Positions 41,418 through 51,906 are shown, numbered from the stretch's first letter. The stretch is 64,000 nt of DNA from Paracoccaceae bacterium (GCA_007692585.1 REBU01000078.1:33461-97460); one strand, 5' to 3'. Made by a program: numbers and translations. Notes: generated by a model not told the origin, from the sequence alone.

Positions 41418-42599
41418 TCAGATCCCCAGTATCGCGAAAAAGACCGAAAACAGCGCATCGGCCACAATCACCATGAAGATCGCGCGGACCACGGCGCTAG
41501 AGGTCTGGGTGCCAAGACTTTCGGCATTGCCGCCCACCTGCATGCCTGCATGACAGCCGATCACACCAATGATCAGCGCGAAAACCGGGGCTTTCACAAA
41601 GCCCACGATCACGTGATCCAGGCTCGTGTCGTCGAGCAGCCGCGAAACAAACATCCCCGGCGAGATACCCAGCTCAATCCAGGCCATCATCGCGCCGCCA
41701 AACAGCCCCATGACATTGGCTATCATTCCAAGGATCGGCAATACGATCAGCAACGCCAGAATGCGCGGGACGAAAAGTGCCACCGCCGGATCAATCGCCA
41801 GCGTGCGCATCGCGTCGATTTCCTCGCGCATCTTCATTGAGCCGATCGCCGCGGTAAAGCTCGACGCGGTGCGCCCAGCCACGATGATCGCCGTAAGCAA
41901 GATACCCAGCTCGCGCAGGATCGAGATTGCGATCAGATCGACCACGAAGATCTCGGCTCCAAACTGGCGCAGCTGTACGGACCCCTGAAAGGCCAGCACC
42001 ACGCCGATCAGGAACCCCATCAACGCGACGATGGGCACGGCCTTCCAGCCAACCTGATGACAGTGATGCACAAGCGCAGTGGTGCGGAATTCCGACGGGT
42101 GACGCAGAAGATAGACGAGTTTCGCCAGAAAAAGTCCCAGCATGGCCAGAACCTGTGTGAAACCATCCAAGGCCGCGACAACCTTGCGCCCGAGCTGATC
42201 AAACCACCCCATCAGGCTGAGCTTTACAACGGCGTCCGTCTCGGGCTTTGGCATGGACTCAGCGACACGTTCCAGCACCGCCTGATGATCGGGGCTTTGG
42301 CCCGACAGGCGCAAGCTACCGCCCTGCGCGCGCAGCCTTTCATCCAGCTGGACCAGCAGATAGGCGCCTGCGGTATCGAGCGTCCTCAGCTCCGCAAGGT
42401 CAAGTGCAACCTCGGGCCCGTCAAGCGCGTCGAGCTGCTCCAGCACATCCGAAAGCGTGCGTACTGTCAGCCCCCCTCCCAGCGCCCAACGTCCCGCGCC
42501 GTCTGGCAAGAGGCTGGCCCTTTGGCGGGTCAGTGATCGCGGCGAGGATGGCTCGGATACTTGCGACACGCGCACTCCACTGCGTGATAGATAGACCAT
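41418..42599 (-). CDS. MCE-associated ABC transporter permease (MlaE-like) with N-terminal STAS domain
   Basis: Permease signature AIIVAGRTASSFTAAIGSMKMREEIDAM; N-terminal STAS-like VALDLAELRTLDTAGAYLLVQL; start codon uncertain. Confidence 0.9.
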   Translation of the reverse strand: MVYLSRSGVRVSQVSEPSSPRSLTRQRASLLPDGAGRWALGGGLTVRTLSDVLEQLDALDGPEVALDLAELRTLDTAGAYLLVQLDERLRAQGGSLRLSGQSPDHQAVLERVAESMPKPETDAVVKLSLMGWFDQLGRKVVAALDGFTQVLAMLGLFLAKLVYLLRHPSEFRTTALVHHCHQVGWKAVPIVALMGFLIGVVLAFQGSVQLRQFGAEIFVVDLIAISILRELGILLTAIIVAGRTASSFTAAIGSMKMREEIDAMRTLAIDPAVALFVPRILALLIVLPILGMIANVMGLFGGAMMAWIELGISPGMFVSRLLDDTSLDHVIVGFVKAPVFALIIGVIGCHAGMQVGGNAESLGTQTSSAVVRAIFMVIVADALFSVFFAILGI

Positions 42600-42716
42600 T
42601 ACGTCTAATGTGCTTCATGCGGCTTTGCCAGCGCATCCGTTAGAAATCTCCTTTCTCTTGCCATTTCGACACGCCCCGGTATCCTGTCGCGCACCGGGCA
42701 AACAGGAGCCTTTGGA

Positions 42717-43799
42717 TTGAACCAACCCGCACGAGCCGCCGCGACCACGCCCTATACGTCTTTGCCCAGCCGCGCCTTCTGGCGCAGCGCCGTAGCAGAG
42801 GCCGGTCATGAGGGATTTTCAGAGCTGTGGAAGCCCAAGTTTGGCTTTGGCACGGACGAACCCATCGCCACCTTTGGATCGTGTTTTGCGCAGCATATCG
42901 GGCCTGCATTGAAGCGCGCGGGCTTTGCATGGCTGCTCTGCGAGAAACCTCCGCGCACCACGCCGGAAGAGCTGGCGCGCGCACATGGCTATGGGCTGTT
43001 TTCGGCCCGCACCGGCAATATCTATACGCCCACACTGTTGCTGCAATGGCTCGAATGGGCGCTGGAGCGACGTGTCCCGCCCACCGAAGTCTGGATCGAG
43101 GGCAACGGGCTGCGCGACCCTTTCCGCCCGCGCCTTGAGCCTGCACCATTCGAAAGCGAAAAAGAAATCGAGAAATTGAGAAATGTGACGCTCAGAGCGC
43201 TGCGCAAGTGTGTTGGCGAAGCCCGCGTTTTGATTTTCACACTAGGTCTGACGGAGCGTTGGATCCACGCAGCACGCGGCTACGAATATCCGCTCTGCCC
43301 CGGAACGGCAGCGGGCCAATTTGACCCGAGCGTGCATCGCGCAGCGCCTCTCGATTTCAACGAGGCCTTGCGTGCCATGCGCAAGGCACTGGATCTGATG
43401 CGCAGCGTGAATCCCGAGCTGCGCTTCGTTCTGACCGTCTCGCCTGTGCCGCTCAGTGCCACAGCGAGCGGGGCGCATGTGCTCACCGCCACGACGGGCG
43501 CGAAGGCTGTGCTGCGCGCAGTCGCCGGGCAACTTGCCGAGACACGGCGCGACACAGAGTATTTCCCGTCCTATGAATTGATCACTAGCCCGGTGACGGG
43601 CGGGCGGTTCTTCGCCGCCGATCACCGCTCGGTCACACCCGCGGGTGTGGCCAGTGTCATGGAACATTTCTTCGCCGGCCTTGGTCTGGACCCGGACGCT
43701 GTAACCAAGCGCGCCAAACCCGCGCGCAAACATCGGATACGCGAGGCTGAAGCTGTTGTTTGCGACGAAGAACTCCTGTCAGCTTTCGGGCCGCGCTGA
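42717..43799 (+). CDS. GSCFA domain-containing protein
   Basis: IATFGSCFAQHIGPALKRAGF and TLGLTERWIHAARGYEYPLCPGTAAG; TTG start. Confidence 0.88.
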   Translation: MNQPARAAATTPYTSLPSRAFWRSAVAEAGHEGFSELWKPKFGFGTDEPIATFGSCFAQHIGPALKRAGFAWLLCEKPPRTTPEELARAHGYGLFSARTGNIYTPTLLLQWLEWALERRVPPTEVWIEGNGLRDPFRPRLEPAPFESEKEIEKLRNVTLRALRKCVGEARVLIFTLGLTERWIHAARGYEYPLCPGTAAGQFDPSVHRAAPLDFNEALRAMRKALDLMRSVNPELRFVLTVSPVPLSATASGAHVLTATTGAKAVLRAVAGQLAETRRDTEYFPSYELITSPVTGGRFFAADHRSVTPAGVASVMEHFFAGLGLDPDAVTKRAKPARKHRIREAEAVVCDEELLSAFGPR

Positions 43800-44593
43800 T
43801 GATCCGGCTCTGCATCATTGGCAACAGCCATGTCGCGGCCCTCAAACATGGCGCGGAGCGCTTGCGCAGACGGCATCCCGATCTGCAGTTGGGGTTTTTC
43901 GCCGCGCGCTCGAACAAGACAGGCGGGCTGGCCGTCGTGGACGGGGTCTACCGCCCGACGAGTGACGCATTGGCCGATCAGCTGGCCTTGACCTCGGGCG
44001 GAGTACGGGTCATCGATCCGACCCAATGGGATGCATATCTGGTCTACGGTTTCGGTGGACGACCCCAGCCCGGCGATTTCGCGCAAGGGCTGAGCCGGAA
44101 TTTCCGTCGCGAGCTTTACGCGCAACGTATTGCACGCAGTCTTTTGCCCCAGCATCTGGCAGCGCTGCGCGAGATCACCCAGGCACCTGTTTTCGCCGCC
44201 CTCGCCCCGCTGCTCGCGCAAATCCCCAAAGCGCGCCGCAACCGCTTGCTGCATCACGACGAAGAGGCCGCACTGGTGCAAAGCCGGTTTTGCGATCCCC
44301 ATCGCGCCAAGCTGATCGCACAACCAGAAGCCACCAGGTTGAAGGATCTCTATACGATTCCCAAATTCAACGCGCGGTCCGTGCCGCTGGAAAATGCCCA
44401 TGCGGATCAGCGATCACGCCATCAAGAGCACGATGTGCAACACATGAATGCACGATACGGTCTTGTCTGGCTGGAGCATTTTCTGCCGGTGCTGCAGGCG
44501 AACCTGCCGCCAACGCAGCAGTTGCAACGAGCTGAACCCGCGCCGCGCCTCCTGTTACGCCGTGCGCTGGGTCTGCGGGAGCAGACAGGCTAG
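43799..44593 (+). CDS. SGNH/GDSL-like hypothetical protein paired with the GSCFA protein
   Basis: MIRLCIIGNSHVAALKHGAERL block-I-like motif; adjacent to the GSCFA CDS. Confidence 0.6.
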   Translation: MIRLCIIGNSHVAALKHGAERLRRRHPDLQLGFFAARSNKTGGLAVVDGVYRPTSDALADQLALTSGGVRVIDPTQWDAYLVYGFGGRPQPGDFAQGLSRNFRRELYAQRIARSLLPQHLAALREITQAPVFAALAPLLAQIPKARRNRLLHHDEEAALVQSRFCDPHRAKLIAQPEATRLKDLYTIPKFNARSVPLENAHADQRSRHQEHDVQHMNARYGLVWLEHFLPVLQANLPPTQQLQRAEPAPRLLLRRALGLREQTG

Positions 44594-44767
44594 CGCGTCA
44601 CGATCAGCGCATACCACTCTTGGCCACGACAGCAGCAGCCAGACCCTGCACTGCAGCGCCGATGTCAGCGCCAGCGCGATCATTTCAGAAACGAGAAGTT
44701 CCAACTCTGTGCAAAAGTTGGAAAACGGGGGCCAAAAACCCAACCAAAACAGCGCTTTAAAAAAGGA

Positions 44768-44844
44768 TGGCGCACCCAAGAGGATTCGAACCTCTGACCT
44801 CTGCCTTCGGAGGGCAGCGCTCTATCCAGCTGAGCTATGGGTGC
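44768..44844 (-). tRNA. tRNA-Arg (anticodon CCG)
   Basis: Reverse complement GCACCCATAGCTCAGCTGGATAGAGCGCTGCCCTCCGAAGGCAGAGGTCAGAGGTTCGAATCCTCTTGGGTGCGCCA folds as a cloverleaf; anticodon loop CTCCGAA. Confidence 0.95.
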
Positions 44845-44893
44845 GGACAATGATGCGTATACTGCGCAGACCCGGGTGATGCAATCACCGTTT

Positions 44894-46123
44894 TCAGGCA
44901 AAAAGATCGTGGCACAGTTCCAAAGCATCGACCAGCGCATCGACCTCTGCGCGCGTATTGTACATCGCAAAAGACGCGCGGCAGGTGGCTGAAACCCCGA
45001 GATGTTCCATCAGAGGCGCCGCGCAATGCTGTCCTGCACGCACTGCAATACCTTTCTTGTCGAGCACCGTCGAGATGTCATGCGCATGGGCCGCCCCTTC
45101 CAGCGTGAAGCTGAAAATCGCGCCCTTGCCCGGTGCTGTGCCCTGCACATTCAACCAGTTCAACCCTGCAAGACGCGATTGCGCATAGTCGCGCAGATCA
45201 GCCTCATGCGCGGCAATCGCCTCCATCCCGGTGTCCATCATGTAATCCAGCGCGGCGCCAAGCCCGATTTGCTGCACGATGCCGGGGGTTCCGGCCTCGA
45301 ACTTGTGGGGCGGATCATTATAGACAACCGTATCGCGGGTCACATCGCGGATCATGTCGCCGCCCCCCATGAAGGGGCGCATTTCGGCCTGGCGGTCGCG
45401 CGAGATATAGATCGCGCCAGAGGCCGACGGGCCATAGAGTTTATGCCCAGTCACCGCATAGAAATCACATCCCAGCGCCTGCACATCGACCGGCATATGG
45501 ACGGCCGCCTGCGAGCCATCGACCAGCACAGCCACCCCCTTGGCGCGCGCTGCCGCGCAGATCGGGGCCACATCAACCACCGTCCCAAGCACGTTGGACA
45601 TATGCGTGATCGCCACAAGCTTCGTGCGCGGACCGATCGCGTCGATCACGGCCTGCGGATCAAGACTGCCATCCGCCGCGCAATCGACCCATTTTATCAC
45701 CGCCCCCTGACGTTCGCGCAGGAAGTGCCAGGGCACGATATTGGCGTGATGCTCCATGATCGAGAGCACGATCTCGTCACCTGGCTCGAAGCGCGGCATC
45801 GCCCAGCCATAGGACACCAGATTGATCCCCATCGTGGTGCCTGTCGTGTAGAGGATCTCGTCCTCATGCGCGGCATTCAGGAACCGCTGCAGCTTGCCGC
45901 GCACGGCCTCGTAGCGATCCGTGGCGAGGTTCGACAGGTAGTGCAAGCCACGATGCACATTCGAATATTCTTCGGCATAGGCACGGGTCACTGCATCGAT
46001 CACGGCGCGCGGCTTTTGTGCCGACGCGCCGTTATCCAGATAGATCAACGGCTTGCCGTTAACTTCCCGCGACAGGATCGGAAAATCCGCCCGCAGCTTT
46101 TCAGGATCAAAGCGTGTGTTCAT
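44894..46123 (-). CDS. sufS: Cysteine desulfurase SufS
   Basis: IYLDNGASAQKPRAVIDAV, VTGHKLYGPSASGAIY, VRAGQHCAAPLMEHLGV; within suf cluster. Confidence 0.95.
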   Translation of the reverse strand: MNTRFDPEKLRADFPILSREVNGKPLIYLDNGASAQKPRAVIDAVTRAYAEEYSNVHRGLHYLSNLATDRYEAVRGKLQRFLNAAHEDEILYTTGTTMGINLVSYGWAMPRFEPGDEIVLSIMEHHANIVPWHFLRERQGAVIKWVDCAADGSLDPQAVIDAIGPRTKLVAITHMSNVLGTVVDVAPICAAARAKGVAVLVDGSQAAVHMPVDVQALGCDFYAVTGHKLYGPSASGAIYISRDRQAEMRPFMGGGDMIRDVTRDTVVYNDPPHKFEAGTPGIVQQIGLGAALDYMMDTGMEAIAAHEADLRDYAQSRLAGLNWLNVQGTAPGKGAIFSFTLEGAAHAHDISTVLDKKGIAVRAGQHCAAPLMEHLGVSATCRASFAMYNTRAEVDALVDALELCHDLFA

Positions 46124-46127
46124 GTCA

Positions 46128-46700
46128 TTACCCCATCGCCGCGACGCCAAACATTCCGAGGATCACGGCCATAATCAGGGACAGCCCGAACAGCGTGAAT
46201 ATGATCCCAACAAAGACTTTCAGCGCCGAAGAAAACCCGTGCAACACCGAGATGAAATTGACCAGGAGCCAGAAAAAGGCGACGACCGAGACGATGACAA
46301 TCAACCCGAAAAGCTGGGGCAGAATGACCGCTACTGCGATCTGCCCCAATTGGAAGGCCAGCATCGCAAATTGCAGCCACGCCATCAGCAGCAAAGTGTC
46401 CGGAAATGTCCCGTGCCCCCCACAAGCCCGACCGATGCCTTGAACGGCCACAACCATTCCCAACAGTAGCATGGTCTGCATGATCGCAACGCCCATCAGC
46501 GACCCTGCAAATGTCGCCTCACCCTCCAGCAGTGCAAGCGACCCATACCCGAGAATGACCGACAACAGGACCACAATGACAAATCCCAGCCAACGCGCGT
46601 CATCGGGCAGGTTCGAGCGCAGCAGCGAGGCAGCAGCGTCCTGTGGGCGCGTGAAGGTCACGCGCAACAAGGCGCTGATCGTAGCAACATTGAGGTCCAT
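46128..46700 (-). CDS. YIP1-family membrane protein
   Basis: Multi-TM ~190 aa (MDLNVATISALLRVTFTRPQDAAASLLRSNLPDDARWLGFVIVVLLSVILGYGSLAL); start located inside the tracked ORF. Confidence 0.65.
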   Translation of the reverse strand: MDLNVATISALLRVTFTRPQDAAASLLRSNLPDDARWLGFVIVVLLSVILGYGSLALLEGEATFAGSLMGVAIMQTMLLLGMVVAVQGIGRACGGHGTFPDTLLLMAWLQFAMLAFQLGQIAVAVILPQLFGLIVIVSVVAFFWLLVNFISVLHGFSSALKVFVGIIFTLFGLSLIMAVILGMFGVAAMG

Positions 46701-46705
46701 CGCGT

Positions 46706-47212
46706 CTATCCCTGCTGGGTCTGTCCGGCATGCAGACGCAAGATCGCCTTCACGCCTGCGAAGAGTATGTAGAGGAAGACCAGAGCCACGACAAACCCGA
46801 AAACAGTCACTACCGGGTGCACGCCCAGAAAGGCACTCATACCCCGTTCGACCATCATCAGCGGGGTAATGCTGAGCAATGCCCAGAAAAACGCAAGCCG
46901 CACATGCAAGCCGCTGATTTTGCCCACAAACAGTCGAAGGCCAAGTTGCAAAATCCCCGCGATGATGTACAGCATCAGAGGTAGCAGGAACATCACCCCG
47001 AAAAGCGCGCCCCCCATTCGCTGCTCGAAAGTCACCGAACTGTCGAGTGCCGCCGCACGCGACAGAACGGGCCATTGTGCGACAAAGATCAGCCCGCAGG
47101 CCAGCAAGGCAAAAAACAGCACTTGCGGTTCGCGCAGATCACCGCGCGCGAGCGCCGAGACAACTTCGCCGGGTTTGCGATAACTGCGCGCAATATTCTG
47201 AACGAGCGACAT
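46706..47212 (-). CDS. YIP1-family membrane protein
   Basis: Multi-TM ~168 aa (MSLVQNIARSYRKPGEVVSALARGDLREPQVLFFALLACGLIFVAQ). Confidence 0.65.
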   Translation of the reverse strand: MSLVQNIARSYRKPGEVVSALARGDLREPQVLFFALLACGLIFVAQWPVLSRAAALDSSVTFEQRMGGALFGVMFLLPLMLYIIAGILQLGLRLFVGKISGLHVRLAFFWALLSITPLMMVERGMSAFLGVHPVVTVFGFVVALVFLYILFAGVKAILRLHAGQTQQG

Positions 47213-47242
47213 AAGCCTGCCTCAAATTAGCTGATGATGGCG

Positions 47243-48541
47243 TTATGTGCGCCGGTTCAGCCAGGCTTCAAGGTGATCGCGCAACTCTGCAGCAAGCGCA
47301 TGATCGTCGATCTCGTCCAGCGCTTCGGCGAGAAATGCCAGCACCAACAGCATCCGCGCCTGCGCTTCCGGCACGCCGCGCGCGCGCAGGTAGAAGAACT
47401 GGTTCGCGTCAATCTCGCCCGATGTCGATCCATGCGAACATTTCACGTCATCTGCGTAAATCTCAAGCTCTGGCTTGGCCAGAAATTGCGCATCTTCGTT
47501 CAGAAGCAGGGACTGGCTGATCTGGTACCCATCCGTGAGCTGGGCAATCTGATCGACCAGAATCTTGCCCTGAAACACACCGACCGCCCCATGTCGCAGG
47601 ACCTTTTTATACACCTGGCGGCTTTCACAGCGCGGTGCGGCATGGTTCACGAACACTGTGTCATCGTGGTGAAACGCACCGTCGCCGACACAGGCCCCTG
47701 CGATATGCGCCGTGCCATCGCTCCCATCGAGCCAGATCACCGCCTCGTTGCGCGTCAATGCGCCATTGGCTGAGAGGGTGAAAGACTTCAACTGCGCTTT
47801 CGCTCCAAGGCGTGCGAAAAGATGCGTGGCCCCGACGCGCTCGTGATCGCGACCCTGCGCGCGGATATGATTCAGCACCGCACCTTCGCCAAGGTCGATT
47901 TCGGTGACCTGATTGTAGCGCGCTGCCACAGGTCCATCTTCCAGAAGCGTCAGTTCCGCCCCTGCGTCGAGCCGGATCACATGATGCATCAAGGCGTCGG
48001 CTGTGTCTTGACTGCGACGGTAGATCAATGCCAGCGGGCGCGGGGCCTTTCCCGCCACGCGGATCAGCACCCCATTGGTCGCGAAAGCCGTGTTCAGGCT
48101 GGCCAGAGGGCGCGAGATGGGTGTCTGACCCCGCGCCTCAAGCACGCCATAAATATCGCGCGCCCAATGCAGGTCGCTACGCGCCGCGTCACGAAGCTGG
48201 CTGATCTCTGCACCGGCAAGCTCCGGCGCGTCGGAAGCTTCTGCATCAAACACCCCATCGACGAAAACCAGCTTCACCCGGTCCACTCGATCAAAAAGTG
48301 GCAGCGCGTCGCCGGTGTCATGCAAGACCGCAGGCTGCACTGTGCTTTCTGTCAGACGACGTGGATCCGTGTAGCGCCAGTATTCATCACGTTTGCTGGG
48401 CATGCCCATATCGCGCAACCGGTCCTCCGCAGCCTTACGGGCTTTGGTCGCCCAAACACCCCCCTCCGGGAGCGCGCGCCCGTCCAGCCAGGTGACCGCC
48501 GCATCGCGCTTTTGTTGAACAAGTTTCGCGCGCGGTATCAT
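47243..48541 (-). CDS. sufD: Fe-S cluster assembly protein SufD
   Basis: SufB/D family C-terminus (SQSLLLNEDAQFLAKPELEIYADDVKCSHGSTSGEIDANQFFYLRARGVPEAQARMLLV). Confidence 0.95.
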   Translation of the reverse strand: MIPRAKLVQQKRDAAVTWLDGRALPEGGVWATKARKAAEDRLRDMGMPSKRDEYWRYTDPRRLTESTVQPAVLHDTGDALPLFDRVDRVKLVFVDGVFDAEASDAPELAGAEISQLRDAARSDLHWARDIYGVLEARGQTPISRPLASLNTAFATNGVLIRVAGKAPRPLALIYRRSQDTADALMHHVIRLDAGAELTLLEDGPVAARYNQVTEIDLGEGAVLNHIRAQGRDHERVGATHLFARLGAKAQLKSFTLSANGALTRNEAVIWLDGSDGTAHIAGACVGDGAFHHDDTVFVNHAAPRCESRQVYKKVLRHGAVGVFQGKILVDQIAQLTDGYQISQSLLLNEDAQFLAKPELEIYADDVKCSHGSTSGEIDANQFFYLRARGVPEAQARMLLVLAFLAEALDEIDDHALAAELRDHLEAWLNRRT

Positions 48542-49299
48542 GCAGCAGCCTCCGCCAGCAGATCTGTGTACCCGTTTTCTTCGACTTCAAGCGCCAGTTC
48601 GGGACCACCCGACTTGATGATGCGCCCATCGGACATGATATGCACGAAATCAGGTTTGATATGGTTCAGAAGTCTTTGATAATGCGTGATTACCAGGAAA
48701 GAGCGGCCCGCATCGCGCAGCGCATTCACGCCGTCGGACACAAGCTTCATCGCGTCCACATCGAGGCCGGAATCCGTCTCGTCAAGAATGCACATCTTCG
48801 GCTCGAGCATCGCCATCTGCAAAATCTCGTTGCGCTTCTTCTCGCCACCGGAAAAGCCCACATTGACCGGCCGCTTGAGCATATCCGCGTCGATCTGCAA
48901 CTCGTTGGCCTTGGCCCGGACGACTTTCAGGAATTCGCCAGCCGACAGTTCAGCCTCTCCCCGCGCCTTGCGCTGCGCATTCACAGCCGTCCGCAGGAAC
49001 GTCATGTTGCCGACGCCCGGTATCTCGACAGGATACTGAAACGCCAGAAAGAGGCCCGATGCGGCGCGTTCTTCCGGCTCCATCTCCAATAGATCAACAC
49101 CCTCAAGCGTTGCGCCGCCTTCGGTCACAGCATAGCCGTCACGCCCAGACAGCACATAAGACAGCGTCGATTTTCCAGACCCATTGGGCCCCATGATCGC
49201 ATGCACCTCGCCGGGATTGATCGTCAGCGAAAAACCCTTCAGGATCTTCACTTCAGAATCTTCTTCAAGTTCGGCATGCAGGTTGTTGATATTCAGCAT
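48538..49299 (-). CDS. sufC: Fe-S cluster assembly ATPase SufC
   Basis: HAIMGPNGSGKSTLSYVLSGRDGYAVTEG, GFSGGEKKRNEILQMAMLEPKMCILDETDSGLDVDA. Confidence 0.96.
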   Translation of the reverse strand: MLNINNLHAELEEDSEVKILKGFSLTINPGEVHAIMGPNGSGKSTLSYVLSGRDGYAVTEGGATLEGVDLLEMEPEERAASGLFLAFQYPVEIPGVGNMTFLRTAVNAQRKARGEAELSAGEFLKVVRAKANELQIDADMLKRPVNVGFSGGEKKRNEILQMAMLEPKMCILDETDSGLDVDAMKLVSDGVNALRDAGRSFLVITHYQRLLNHIKPDFVHIMSDGRIIKSGGPELALEVEENGYTDLLAEAAA

Positions 49300-49329
49300 T
49301 TTATTGATCCTCGTCATTCCAAAGCGGGC

Positions 49330-50841
49330 TTAACCCACCGATCCTTCCAGCGAGATCGCGACCAGCGCCTGCGCTTCCATGGCGAATTCCATTGGCAATT
49401 CCTGCAGAACTTCCCTGCAGAACCCATTCACCACAAGCGCCACGGCTTCTTCCTCATCCATGCCCCGCTGCCGGCAATAAAACAGCTGGTCATCATCGAC
49501 TTTGGATGTCGTCGCTTCATGCTCGACGCGACTGGAAGCATTGCGCACCTCGATGTAAGGCACCGTATGGGCTCCGCATTTGTCCCCTATCAGCAAACTG
49601 TCGCATTGCGTGTAATTGCGGCTCGACGTGGCTTTCGGATGCATCGAAACCAACCCACGATAGGTGTTCTGCGCATGGCCTGCTGAAATCCCCTTGGAAA
49701 CAATCCGCGAGCGGGTATTCTTGCCCAGATGCACCATCTTGGTGCCGGTATCGGCCTGCTGCCAGTTATTGGCGATGGCGATCGAATAGAATTCGCCCTG
49801 GCTGTCATCACCGCGCAGAATGCAGGACGGGTATTTCCAGGTGATCGCCGAGCCGGTCTCAACCTGCGTCCACATCACCTTGGCCCGCGCCTCGCGGCAA
49901 TCGGCGCGCTTGGTGACAAAATTATAAATGCCGCCCTTGCCGTTCTCATCGCCAGGGAACCAGTTCTGAACCGTGGAATACTTCACCTCGGCATCTTCCA
50001 GCACGACGATTTCCACCACGGCGGCGTGCAACTGGGTGGTGTCCCGTTTTGGGGCCGTGCAGCCTTCGAGATAGCTGACATGGCTGCCTTTTTCGGCGAC
50101 GATCAATGTGCGCTCGAACTGGCCGGTATTCTCGGCATTGATCCGGAAATAGGTGGACAGCTCCATCGGGCATCTCACGCCTGCCGGGATGTAGACGAAA
50201 CTCCCATCGGAAAACACTGCGGAGTTAAGCGCGGCGAAATAGTTGTCATTCTGCGGAACGACCGAACCAAGATACTTCTTCACCAGTTCCGGGTGGTCCT
50301 GAACCGCCTCCGATATTGAACAGAAAATGACCCCCGCCGCTGCGAGCTCTTTCTTAAAGGTTGTGCCCAGGCTGACGGAATCGAATACAGCATCAACAGC
50401 AACCTTACGCGGCTCATCCGCGCCTTCGACCCCTGCGAGCACCATCTGCTCTTTCAACGGAATCCCGAGTTTTGCATAGGTTTCCAGCAGCTTGGGATCA
50501 ACATCGTCGAGCGATTTCGGCTTTTCTTCCATCGACTTGGGCTTGGCGTAGTAATACTGCTCCTGATAGTCGATTTCAGGGATCTTCAGCATCGCCCAGT
50601 CAGGGCTTTCCATGGTCAGCCAGCGTCGATAGGCATCCAGCCGCCATTCGAGCAGCCATTCGGGTTCGTTGTTTTTCTTGGAAATCAACCGCACGATGTC
50701 TTCATTCAGACCCTTCGGCGCGAACTCCATCTCGATCTCGGTTTCCCAGCCGTGCTTGTAAGTGCCCGCCATGGATTGCACGGTTTCCACGGTTTCGCGG
50801 TCCACGCCGTCACGAAGCTGCGTCTCGTCCAGGGCTACCAT
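49330..50841 (-). CDS. sufB: Fe-S cluster assembly protein SufB
   Basis: [69 protein letters not shown]. Confidence 0.96.
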   Translation of the reverse strand: MVALDETQLRDGVDRETVETVQSMAGTYKHGWETEIEMEFAPKGLNEDIVRLISKKNNEPEWLLEWRLDAYRRWLTMESPDWAMLKIPEIDYQEQYYYAKPKSMEEKPKSLDDVDPKLLETYAKLGIPLKEQMVLAGVEGADEPRKVAVDAVFDSVSLGTTFKKELAAAGVIFCSISEAVQDHPELVKKYLGSVVPQNDNYFAALNSAVFSDGSFVYIPAGVRCPMELSTYFRINAENTGQFERTLIVAEKGSHVSYLEGCTAPKRDTTQLHAAVVEIVVLEDAEVKYSTVQNWFPGDENGKGGIYNFVTKRADCREARAKVMWTQVETGSAITWKYPSCILRGDDSQGEFYSIAIANNWQQADTGTKMVHLGKNTRSRIVSKGISAGHAQNTYRGLVSMHPKATSSRNYTQCDSLLIGDKCGAHTVPYIEVRNASSRVEHEATTSKVDDDQLFYCRQRGMDEEEAVALVVNGFCREVLQELPMEFAMEAQALVAISLEGSVG

Positions 50842-50856
50842 GTCATTCCTCTTCAT

Positions 50857-51906
50857 CTATGCCGCCCGGCTTTCAAAGCGGCGATACTCTCTCAGCCACG
50901 CATCTGCGAAGCGCAGCACATCCTCTTCGGTCGTCTTGGGTCCCAATGAGACCCGGATTGCCCCGCGCGCCACGTCTTCACTGTGACCCATCGCCTGCAA
51001 TACCCCCGACGCGCGCAGCTTGCCCGATGAACAGGCCGAGCCCGCGGAGATCGCGAAGCCCGCGAGATCCATCTGCATCACCTGCGTTTCGGCCTTCCAG
51101 CCCGGCGTCGCGAGACAAAGCGTGTTGGGCAAACGATTTGCACCATATCCGACCAAAATAGTCTTGTTTGCCGCCGAGTCCAGAGCCTGTTCTAGAATAT
51201 TTCTAATTACAGATACAGAATTCCAGACCCCATCGGCAAGCTCTTTTGCCGCAACCTCTGCGGCAGCGCCAAAACCCGCGATCCCGATCAGGTTTTCAGT
51301 TCCGGCGCGCCGCCCCATCTCCTGCCCACCGCCGCGCAATTGCGCCGCGATATCGGTGCCACGCTTCATGACCAGCGCGCCTACGCCCTTGGGACCACCC
51401 ATCTTATGCGCCGAAACGAACCCCATCTCGACCCCCAGCCAATTGAAGGCGAAGGGCAGCTTGCCAAATCCCTGCGTCAGATCACTGACCGCAAGACCCT
51501 GCGGCAAGTCCTGCACGATCCCGGTTTCGGAATTTGCCAGCTGCAAGGTCGCGCTGGACGGATCAGGCACGGACACGCGCCCGTCCCCGTCCACAGCAAG
51601 CGTGTCCGCCACCCAGGCGCGCACAGCGTCATGTTCGATCGCAGCCCCTGACAGCCCCCGCCCGGCCAGCGCCAGCCCAGCCGCTTCGGTTGCGCCCGAG
51701 GTGAAGATGATCTCTGCTCCATCCGCCCCCAACGCCGCTGCAACCTGCGCCCGCGCGCGCTCTATCAAGCCACGCGCGGCACGGCCCTCGGCATGGACGG
51801 ATGAAGGGTTGCCAAACACATCCATCGCCGCGACCATCGCCAACCGCGCCTCGTCGCGCAGGGGCGTCGTGGCGTTATGATCCAGATAGACCCGCGCGCG
51901 CGTCAT
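50857..51906 (-). CDS. Cysteine desulfurase (NifS/IscS-like)
   Basis: VYLDHNATTPLRDEARLAM, FTSGATEAAGLAL, SAHKMGGPKGVGALV, ISAGSACSSGKLRASGVLQAMG. Confidence 0.93.
   Translation of the reverse strand: MTRARVYLDHNATTPLRDEARLAMVAAMDVFGNPSSVHAEGRAARGLIERARAQVAAALGADGAEIIFTSGATEAAGLALAGRGLSGAAIEHDAVRAWVADTLAVDGDGRVSVPDPSSATLQLANSETGIVQDLPQGLAVSDLTQGFGKLPFAFNWLGVEMGFVSAHKMGGPKGVGALVMKRGTDIAAQLRGGGQEMGRRAGTENLIGIAGFGAAAEVAAKELADGVWNSVSVIRNILEQALDSAANKTILVGYGANRLPNTLCLATPGWKAETQVMQMDLAGFAISAGSACSSGKLRASGVLQAMGHSEDVARGAIRVSLGPKTTEEDVLRFADAWLREYRRFESRAA

Noticed and set aside
42717-44593. Phage defence module from two adjacent unknowns
   Set aside because: GSCFA and SGNH-like motifs point to surface or glycan chemistry; no nuclease, NTPase or immunity signature.
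44699-44723. Hairpin TTCCAACT...AGTTGGAA near tRNA-Arg considered as a terminator
   Set aside because: Perfect 8-bp dyad, but no good T run on either strand. Not strong enough to call.
44768-44844. tRNA-Arg as an integration site for a mobile element
   Set aside because: No integrase, direct repeat of the tRNA 3' end, or phage-like genes nearby; both flanks are ordinary chromosomal genes.
45002-46174. 390-aa forward ORF opposite sufS
   Set aside because: Antisense to sufS; Arg/His-rich composition, no recognisable family.
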